Shown here piece by piece: positions 19,401-26,500 of a stretch of DNA of 64,000 nt. A program made the position numbers and the translations under genes. Origin of the DNA: Paracoccus jeotgali (GTDB lineage: Bacteria; Pseudomonadota; Alphaproteobacteria; Rhodobacterales; Rhodobacteraceae); the NCBI RefSeq assembly GCF_002865605.1, contig NZ_CP025583.1, forward strand, positions 1,530,501-1,594,500, given 5' to 3'. The notes below the pieces were generated by a model, which saw only the letters and a list, made by a program, of their open reading frames with translations, made no database searches and was not told the origin of the DNA. Position 1 is the stretch's first letter. The number at the start of each line of letters is the position of its first letter.

Positions 19401-19590
19401 CATGGGCGTGGTGCCGCTGGCCACGGCGCGGGGCGCGGGGGCGGCGGCGCAGAACTCGATCGGGATCGGGGTGATGGGCGGGATGATCGCCGCGACGGTG
19501 ATCGGGATCTTTCTGGTGCCGGCGTTCTACGTGGCGGTGCGGCGGTTGGGCGGCCCGCTGCGGGCAGCGCCGAAGCCGGTGCGCGAGTAG
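16477..19590 (+). CDS. RND (HAE-1 family) multidrug efflux permease
   Basis: This is the inner membrane proton-driven pump (1037 residues), about the length of AcrB. The N-terminus [20 protein letters not shown] forms the first helix; [21 protein letters not shown] is the family signature. Helix 4 carries the proton-relay aspartates in [19 protein letters not shown], and the second half has the usual [43 protein letters not shown]-type arrangement seen in shorter matches. The start is GTG at 16477, three bases after the adaptor stop, with only a weak GAGGG in front, so translation is probably coupled to the adaptor. No outer membrane TolC gene lies nearby. No local TetR/MarR regulator was seen. 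Confidence 0.95.
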   Translation: [1037 protein letters not shown]

Positions 19591-19609
19591 CTTTGTCGGC
19601 TTGGGCCCG

Positions 19610-20869
19610 TCACTCTGCCGGGCGGATCAGCAGCGCACGGAAGTCATTGACGTTGGTCAGCGTCGGGCCGGTCACCACCTGATCGCCAATCGCCGCGAAA
19701 AAGCTGTGCGCGTCATTGCGCGCCAGCGCCGCATCGGCATCGAGCCCCGCCGCATGCGCCCTTGCCAGTGTATCGGGCGCGACCGTCGCCCCGGCCACCT
19801 CGGCCGCGCCGTCGACGCCGTCGGTGTCGCAGGCGATGGCGTGGATGCCCTGCGCCCCTTGCAGCGCAAGGGCCAGCGCCAGCGCATATTCCGCATTCGG
19901 CCCGCCAATGCCGTCACCCCGGCGCGTCACCGTCAACTCTCCCCCCGACAAGATCAGCAGCGGCGGGTCTGCGGGGGTGCGCTCTGCCTGCGCCGCCAGC
20001 GCGCGTGCGGCGTGAGCGCGGGCCACCTCGCGCGCCTCGCCGGCCAGATCATCGCCCAGGATTTGCACTTCGAACCCTGCCTTGCGGGCGTCATCGGCAG
20101 CGGCGGCAAGCGACTGCGCCGGGGCGGCCACGACATGGTTCCGAACCCGCGACAGGCGCGGATCGCCCGGCGGCACGACCCCGGTCGGCCCCGACAGCAC
20201 CTTGTGCGCCGAGGGCGGCAGCGGGATGCCCCAGCGCTCGGCCACCGCCATCGCCTCGGCCGGGGTCGAGGGATCGCCCACGGTCGGCCCCGATCCGATC
20301 ATCGCCGGATCGTCGCCCGGCACGTCCGAGATCAGCAGCGCCACCACCTGCGCCGGCGCCGCCGCCGCCGCAAGCTGGCCGCCCTTGACCCCGCTCAGAT
20401 GCTTGCGCAGCAGGTTCATCTGCTCGATCGGTGCGCCCGATTGCAGCAGGGACGCGTTCACCGCCTGCTTTTCCTGCAGCGTCATCGCCCCGGCAGGCTT
20501 GCACAGCAGCGCCGAGGCCCCGCCCGAGACCAGCGCCAGAACCAGATCATCCGCCGTCAGCCCACGCAGCAAATCCAGCATCTGCTGCGTGGCGGTGACC
20601 CCGGTCGTGTCGGGCACCGGATGGGCGGCCTCGATGATGCGGATGCCCTGGGTCGGTCGGGCATGGCCGTAGCGTGTGATCACAAGCCCCTCGCACGGCC
20701 CCCACGCGGCCTCGACCGCCTCGGCCATGCGGGCGGACGCCTTGCCCGCGCCGACCACCAGCACCCGCCCCTGCGGCCGGGTCGGCAGGTTGCGGGCGAT
20801 GAAGCGCATCGGATCGGCCGCCGCGACGGCCGTCTGGAACAGCGAGATCAGAACCGCCTTGTCGTCCAT
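19610..20869 (-). CDS. Glycerate 2-kinase (MOFRL/GckA-TtuD family)
   Basis: The 419-residue enzyme phosphorylates D-glycerate at the 2-position, feeding glyoxylate, serine-cycle or tartrate carbon into glycolysis. Family features are VLVVGAGKASARMAEAVE near the N-terminus, VSGGASALLCKPA, the LRKHLSGVKGGQLA lysine segment, ISDVPGDDPAMIGSGPTVGDPST, and the C-terminal MOFRL part with LSGGELTVT, GGPNAEYALALAL, DTDGVDGAAEVAGA and NDAHSFF. It lies 33 bases after fghA in the same direction, so it may be the last gene of the formaldehyde operon. A link of C1 oxidation with the serine/glycerate route would make sense, but this is inference. Confidence 0.9.
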   Translation of the reverse strand: MDDKAVLISLFQTAVAAADPMRFIARNLPTRPQGRVLVVGAGKASARMAEAVEAAWGPCEGLVITRYGHARPTQGIRIIEAAHPVPDTTGVTATQQMLDLLRGLTADDLVLALVSGGASALLCKPAGAMTLQEKQAVNASLLQSGAPIEQMNLLRKHLSGVKGGQLAAAAAPAQVVALLISDVPGDDPAMIGSGPTVGDPSTPAEAMAVAERWGIPLPPSAHKVLSGPTGVVPPGDPRLSRVRNHVVAAPAQSLAAAADDARKAGFEVQILGDDLAGEAREVARAHAARALAAQAERTPADPPLLILSGGELTVTRRGDGIGGPNAEYALALALALQGAQGIHAIACDTDGVDGAAEVAGATVAPDTLARAHAAGLDADAALARNDAHSFFAAIGDQVVTGPTLTNVNDFRALLIRPAE

Positions 20870-20902
20870 CCCTGCCCCGATCCCTGTCCTGAGCCGCCGC
20901 GC

Positions 20903-21745
20903 CTAGCCCTTGGCCTTCAGCCGCTCGGCATGCCAGTCGACATGATCGCCGATGAAGCTGTTGACGAAGAAATAGCTGTGGTCATAGCCGCGCTGCATCC
21001 GCATCACCGAGGGCTGGCGGCGCCGCGCCATGGCGGCGGCAAGCGTCTCGGGCTTGAGCAGGTCGAGGAACTGGTCCTCGCTGCCCTGATCGATCAGCAC
21101 CTCGCCCGGATAGCCCTGCTCGGCCATCAGCAGGCTGGCGTCATGCGCCCGCCACGCCTCGCGCCCTTGGCCGAGATAGGCGCCGAACTGCTTCTGACCC
21201 CAGTCGCTTTCCGTCGGGTTGGCGATGGGGGCAAAGGCCGAAACGCTGCGGAACTGGTCGGGCAGGCGCATCGCCATGGTCAGCGCGCCATGCCCACCCA
21301 TCGAGTGCCCGGTGATGCCCTGCGCCTCGGCCTGCAGCGGAAAGTTGTCGAGCACCAGCTTGGGCAGATCGCTGGTGATATAATCCCACATGCGGAAATG
21401 CGGCGCCCACGGGGCCTCGGTCGCGTTGACATAGAAGCCCGCGCCCTGCCCCAGATCAAAGGCGTCGTCATCGGCCACCCCCTCGCCGCGCGGCGAGGTG
21501 TCGGGAAAGATCAGCGCCAGACCGGCGCGGGCGGCATGTTCCTGCGCGCCGGCCTTGGTCATGGCGTTTTCATGGTTGCAGGTCAGGCCGGACAGATACC
21601 ACAGCACCGGCACCGGGCCGCGTTGGGCGGCGGGGGGCAAATACAGGCCAAAGGTCATGTCGGTGCCGGTCGCGTCCGAGGCGTGGCGATAGACGCCCTG
21701 CACGCCGCCGCAGCTTCGGTTTTCGCTTATTGTCTCAAGGCTCAT
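20903..21745 (-). CDS. fghA: S-formylglutathione hydrolase
   Basis: FghA hydrolyses S-formylglutathione to formate and glutathione, the second step of glutathione-dependent formaldehyde oxidation in the cytosol. The 280 residues form an esterase-D type alpha/beta hydrolase. Visible are LWYLSGLTCNHENAM with the conserved Cys, the nucleophile serine in GITGHSMGGHGAL, the acid residue in LIDQGSEDQFL and the catalytic His in GYDHSYFF. Its ATG at 21745 overlaps the end of the GNAT gene by 11 bases. It is one gene away from the dehydrogenase that makes its substrate. Confidence 0.96.
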   Translation of the reverse strand: MSLETISENRSCGGVQGVYRHASDATGTDMTFGLYLPPAAQRGPVPVLWYLSGLTCNHENAMTKAGAQEHAARAGLALIFPDTSPRGEGVADDDAFDLGQGAGFYVNATEAPWAPHFRMWDYITSDLPKLVLDNFPLQAEAQGITGHSMGGHGALTMAMRLPDQFRSVSAFAPIANPTESDWGQKQFGAYLGQGREAWRAHDASLLMAEQGYPGEVLIDQGSEDQFLDLLKPETLAAAMARRRQPSVMRMQRGYDHSYFFVNSFIGDHVDWHAERLKAKG

Positions 21746-22268
21746 CGGAACCTCCTTGGGTCAGGTCGTGATACATGACAAGCGCGTCCACATGGCCCAG
21801 GCGCGGATGATCGAACGCGCCCGGCAGCCGGCCCACGACCGTGAAGCCCGCCTTTTGCCACAGATGGACCGCATCGGAATTGCTGGCCACGACAAAGTTG
21901 AACTGCATGGCCCGGAACCCTTCGCCCCGCGCCCAGTCCTTGGCGTGGGCGACCAGCCGCGCCGCCACGCCCTGCCCGCGTGCGGCCGGTGCGGTGGCAA
22001 AGCTGGCATTGGCGACATGCGCGCCGCCGCCGGGCCGGTTCGGGCCGATATGGCTGGTGCCCAGCACCGCGCCCCGCGCCTCGGCCACGAAGACGCGGAA
22101 GGGGGCGGCGAACCAGTCCTGCAACGCCGCCTGTCGCGGGATGTCGCGGGGGATGCAATAGGTCTCGCCCGCGCGATAGACGGGTTCGAGGATCGCCCAG
22201 ATCGCGTCGTGATCCTGCGGACCCGCGGCGCGGATGGTCAGCGGGTCGCGCAGCGCCAGCGTGGTCAA
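21735..22268 (-). CDS. GNAT family N-acetyltransferase inside the formaldehyde operon
   Basis: This 177-residue acetyltransferase has the GNAT core: [16 protein letters not shown], the acetyl-CoA loop [17 protein letters not shown] (motif A) and [23 protein letters not shown] (motif B). The substrate is unknown. There is no ATG in frame near the start. The TTG at 22268 overlaps the dehydrogenase stop as TTGA (22265-22268), and it is the most likely start by coupling. The gene is wedged between frmA/flhA and fghA, overlapping the latter by 11 bases, so all are on one transcript. Whether it serves formaldehyde detoxification is not known. Confidence 0.85.
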   Translation of the reverse strand: MTTLALRDPLTIRAAGPQDHDAIWAILEPVYRAGETYCIPRDIPRQAALQDWFAAPFRVFVAEARGAVLGTSHIGPNRPGGGAHVANASFATAPAARGQGVAARLVAHAKDWARGEGFRAMQFNFVVASNSDAVHLWQKAGFTVVGRLPGAFDHPRLGHVDALVMYHDLTQGGSDEP

Positions 22269-23392
22269 TAGGTCACGACCGAGCGGATCGACTTGCCCTG
22301 CCGCATCAGCTCGAACCCTTCATTGATGCGGTCGAGGGTCAGGTCATGGGTGATCATCGGGTCGATCTCGATCTTGCCGTCCATATACCAGTCGACGATC
22401 CGCGGCACGTCGGTCCGCCCCCGCGCGCCGCCAAAGGCCGAGCCTTTCCAGATCCGCCCGGTGACAAGCTGGAAGGGCCGAGTGCTGATCTCGGCCCCCG
22501 CCGGTGCCACGCCGATGACGACCGAGACGCCCCAGCCGCGATGCGTGCATTCCAGCGCGTCGCGCATCACCGCCACATTGCCGGTGCAGTCAAAGCTGTA
22601 ATCCGCCCCGCCGATCTGGTCGAAGGGCGTCTTCGTCATCTCGACGATTGCCTGCACGACATTGTCGACGTTTCTCGGGTTGATGAAATGGGTCATGCCA
22701 AAGCGTTCGGCCATGGGCTTCTTGTCGTCGTTCAGATCGACGCCGATGATCATGTCGGCGCCCGCCAGCCGCAGGCCCTGGATGACGTTCAGCCCGATCC
22801 CGCCCAGACCGAAGACCACCGCCTTGGCGCCAATCTCGACCTTGGCGGTGTTGATCACCGCGCCGATCCCGGTGGTGACGCCGCAGCCGATATAGCAGAT
22901 CTTGTCAAAGGGCGCGTCGGGCCGGACCTTGGCCACGGCGATTTCCGGCAGAACCGTGTGGTTGGCGAAGGTCGAGCAGCCCATGTAGTGATGGATCGGC
23001 GTGCCATCCAGCATCGAGAACCGCGTCGTGCCATCGGGCATCAGCCCCTGCCCCTGCGTCGCGCGGATCGCGGTGCACAGGTTGGTCTTGCCTGACAGGC
23101 AGGACGGGCATTGGCGACATTCGGGCGTGTAAAGCGGGATGACGTGATCGCCGGGCTGGACGCTGGTGACGCCGGGGCCGACCTCGACCACGACGCCCGC
23201 GCCCTCATGGCCGAGGATCGCGGGGAACAGCCCCTCGGGGTCGTCGCCCGACAGGGTGAATTCGTCGGTGTGGCAGATGCCGGTGGCCTTGATCTCGACC
23301 AGAACCTCGCCCGCCTTGGGGCCTTCCAGATTGACCTCCATCACCTCCAGGGGTTTTCCGGGTTCCAGGGCGACTGCGGCGCGGGTTCTCAT
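22265..23392 (-). CDS. frmA: S-(hydroxymethyl)glutathione dehydrogenase (class III alcohol dehydrogenase)
   Basis: This enzyme (called flhA in Paracoccus and adhI in Rhodobacter) oxidises the glutathione-formaldehyde adduct to S-formylglutathione with NAD. The 375 residues start [20 protein letters not shown]. The catalytic zinc ligands are in GICHTDEF and GHEGAGVV, the structural zinc site in [15 protein letters not shown], and the NAD fold in [20 protein letters not shown]. Three ATGs are in frame. The one at 23392 is chosen because AGGAG lies seven bases upstream, whereas it is too close to the ATG at 23398. It is the first gene of the run frmA-GNAT-fghA-glycerate kinase. Confidence 0.96.
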   Translation of the reverse strand: MRTRAAVALEPGKPLEVMEVNLEGPKAGEVLVEIKATGICHTDEFTLSGDDPEGLFPAILGHEGAGVVVEVGPGVTSVQPGDHVIPLYTPECRQCPSCLSGKTNLCTAIRATQGQGLMPDGTTRFSMLDGTPIHHYMGCSTFANHTVLPEIAVAKVRPDAPFDKICYIGCGVTTGIGAVINTAKVEIGAKAVVFGLGGIGLNVIQGLRLAGADMIIGVDLNDDKKPMAERFGMTHFINPRNVDNVVQAIVEMTKTPFDQIGGADYSFDCTGNVAVMRDALECTHRGWGVSVVIGVAPAGAEISTRPFQLVTGRIWKGSAFGGARGRTDVPRIVDWYMDGKIEIDPMITHDLTLDRINEGFELMRQGKSIRSVVTY

Positions 23393-23520
23393 CGGCATCT
23401 CCTGATCTGAGGTTCGGCCCATCATGGCCATGGCTGCCATAGCGTCAACCGGTTCGTCATTGCCCCGTCACCCGCGCTCTGTCAGGTTCGCATCAGGGCT
23501 GCAGTTGAAGGAGTCGCAAC

Positions 23521-26500
23521 ATGCGCGGGTTGATCCTTGGTATCCTGGCGACGCTGTCGCTGCTAAGCGCGGCCCCGGCCCAATCCCAGCAGGCCGTGCC
23601 GCAGGCGCGGGTGCCCCTGCAGCAGGATTTCGACCGCCCCGGCGGCGATCTGGGACCGATCTTCAACATCGGTCAGGCGGCCTGCGTGCAGGCCTGTCTG
23701 GCCAATGATGCCTGCACGACCCTGACCTATAACGCGACCAGCCGCGCCTGTTTTCCGAAGGCCGGCGCCGGCCCCGCCATGCCCTTTGCGGGCGCGCTGT
23801 CGGGCGACGTGATCCCCACCAGCCCCGCCGTTCTGTCCCGGGCCGAAGCGCGGGTCCAGTCGTCGCGGCCCTGGCTGACCGAGCGTGACCGCCAGTTCGC
23901 CTATGAGCAGGCGGCAGAGCTGGGCCAGACCTATCCCGGGCCGGGGCTGGATGCGCAGGGGTTGCGGGCCTCGGCGCAGGCGCGGGCCGGTGACGATCCG
24001 CAGGGCGCGCTGCAGCTTCAGGGGGCGGCGACGGCGCTGACGGACAGTCCCCGCGACTGGGCGGCGCTGTCGCGGCTGATGCTGGCGGCGGCCGAGCGTG
24101 ACCAGAACCCCTACCCGCTGCGCCGCGCGGCGCTGAACGCCGCCACCAATGCCTGGCTGCGCGCCGATGGCGAGGGCGCGGCGGAACTCGCCCTGTGGGC
24201 CGAGGCGGCCGAGGCGAATGACCGGGGCCGCGACGGGCTGCTGGCGCTGCGCATGGCGCCTGCGGGCGATGCCGGGATCGCCGCGATGCTGGACAGCTTC
24301 GAGGGCCGCTTCGGCTTTCGCGTCACCGACAACAACGTCGAGGCGAACGGCCCGGAGCCGCGCCTGTGCATCAGCTTTTCCGACGACGTCGCGCGCGACG
24401 CCGATCTGCGCCCCTATCTGGGCCTGCCCGACCCCGGCTTCGGGATCGAGCAGCAGGGCAGCGAGGTCTGCATCACCGGCATGACGCGCGGTCAGGACAT
24501 CAGCGTGACCATGCGCGCCGGCCTTCCCGCCGCCTCGGGCGAGGTGCTGCGCCGCGACGTGGCGATCAGCAGCTATATCCCCGACCGCAGCCCGACCGTT
24601 CGCTTTCCGGGCCGCGCCTATGTTCTGCCGGCCTCGGGCGATCTGGGGCTGACCATGTCCACGATCAACGCGGACGAGGTCGAGTTGACGCTGTATCGCA
24701 TGTCCGACCGCAACCTCGTCGCCGCGCTGCGCGACGATTTGTTCGGCACGCCGCTGTCGGGCTGGCGCGCGGACAATTTCCGCGACGGGCTGGGACAGGC
24801 GGTGTGGGAAGGTTTCGCATCGATCGCCCCGCCGCCCGGTGGCGGCAGCCACCCGCTGAACGCCGAGGTGGCGACCCGCCTCGATCTGCGGCAAGAGGCC
24901 GGGCCGCTGAAGCCCGGCGTCTATGCGCTGTCCGCGGCCGTGCCCAATACCGACCCGGATGAAAACCCGGCCGCGACGCAGTGGTTCATGGTCTCGGATC
25001 TCGGCCTCAGCAGCTTTTCCGGCACCGATGGGCTGACGGTGGCGGTGCGCGGCCTGTCGGATGCCGGCCCCCGTCCGGGGATCGAGGTCGCGCTGATCTC
25101 GCGCGGGAACGCGGTTCTGGGGCAGGCCGTGACCGACAATCAGGGCTTTGCCCGATTCGAGGCCGGTCTGACCCGTGGCCGCGACGCCGCCGCGCCGGCG
25201 CTGATCACCGCGACCCGGATGCAGGGCGAGGCGGTCGAGGATCTCAGCTTTCTGTCGCTGATGGACCCGGAATTCGATCTGTCGGATCGCGGGGTCGAGG
25301 GCAACCCGCCCGCGCCGCCGGTCGATGTCTTCCTCAGCCTCGATCGCGGGGCCTATCGCGCGGGTGAAACCGCCCATGCGACGATCCTGGCTCGCGACGG
25401 GCTGGCGGCGGCAATCGAGGGCCTGCCGCTGTCGGCGCGGATCATCCGGCCCGACGGGGCGGAATATCAGCGCCTGATGCCCACGCCCGTCGGTGCGGGC
25501 GGTTACGTGCTGGACCTGCCGATCCCGCCCACCGCGCCGCGCGGGGCCTGGCGGATCGACCTGCGCATCGAAGAGGACGGCCCGCCCCTCGCCTCGGCTC
25601 GGATGCTGGTCGAGGATTTCCTGCCCGAGCGGATCGATTTCACGCTGGACCTGCCCGACACGCCCTTGCCCCCCGACGCCCCGCTGACGACGCAGATCGA
25701 GGCGCGTTGGCTGTTCGGCGCCCCCGCCGCCGATCTGACGGTCGAGGGCCAGATGACCCTGACCCCCGCCCGCAGCCTGCCCGGCTGGCAGGGCTGGCAG
25801 TTCGGCCGCCATGACGACACCGATCCGCTTGGGGCCGAGGTCCTGGCCGGAACCACCGATGAACAAGGCCGCTTCACCGCCCGGATCGAGATGCCGCCCG
25901 CGCTGGCTAACGCCACCCGCCCCTATGACGCAGCACTGCGGCTGTCGGTTCTGGAAGGCGCGGGCCGCCCCGTCGAGCGGCAGGACACCGCGCTGATCCT
26001 GCCCGCCCGTCAGGCCGTGGGCATCCGTCCCGCCTTCGAGGGCGGCACCGTCCCCGAGGGCAGCGAGGCCGGTTTCTCGGTCATCGCGCTCGGCAAGGAT
26101 CTGACGCCGGTTGCCGCGCAGCTCGACTGGACGCTGACCCGGATCGAGACGGATTATCAGTGGTATGCCATCGACGGCGACTGGCAGTGGGAGCCGGTGA
26201 CCCGGCGCAGCCCGGTCGCCTCTGGCAAGCTGGACATCCCGGCCGAGGGGCCGGCGACGCTGTCGGTTCCGGTGAGCTGGGGCCAGTTCGAACTGGCCGT
26301 CACCGCCCCCGATGGCGCGCAGACCAGCACGGTCTTCGATGCCGGCTGGGGGGCTGCCACGGGCGCGCAGGACACGCCCGACCGGCTGCGCGTGACGCTG
26401 GACAAGCCCGCCTATCGGCCGGGCGAGACCGCGACCGTCAGCTTCGAGGCCCCGGCGGATGGGGCGGCGCTGGTCTCGGTCATGTCGAACCGGCTGGTCT

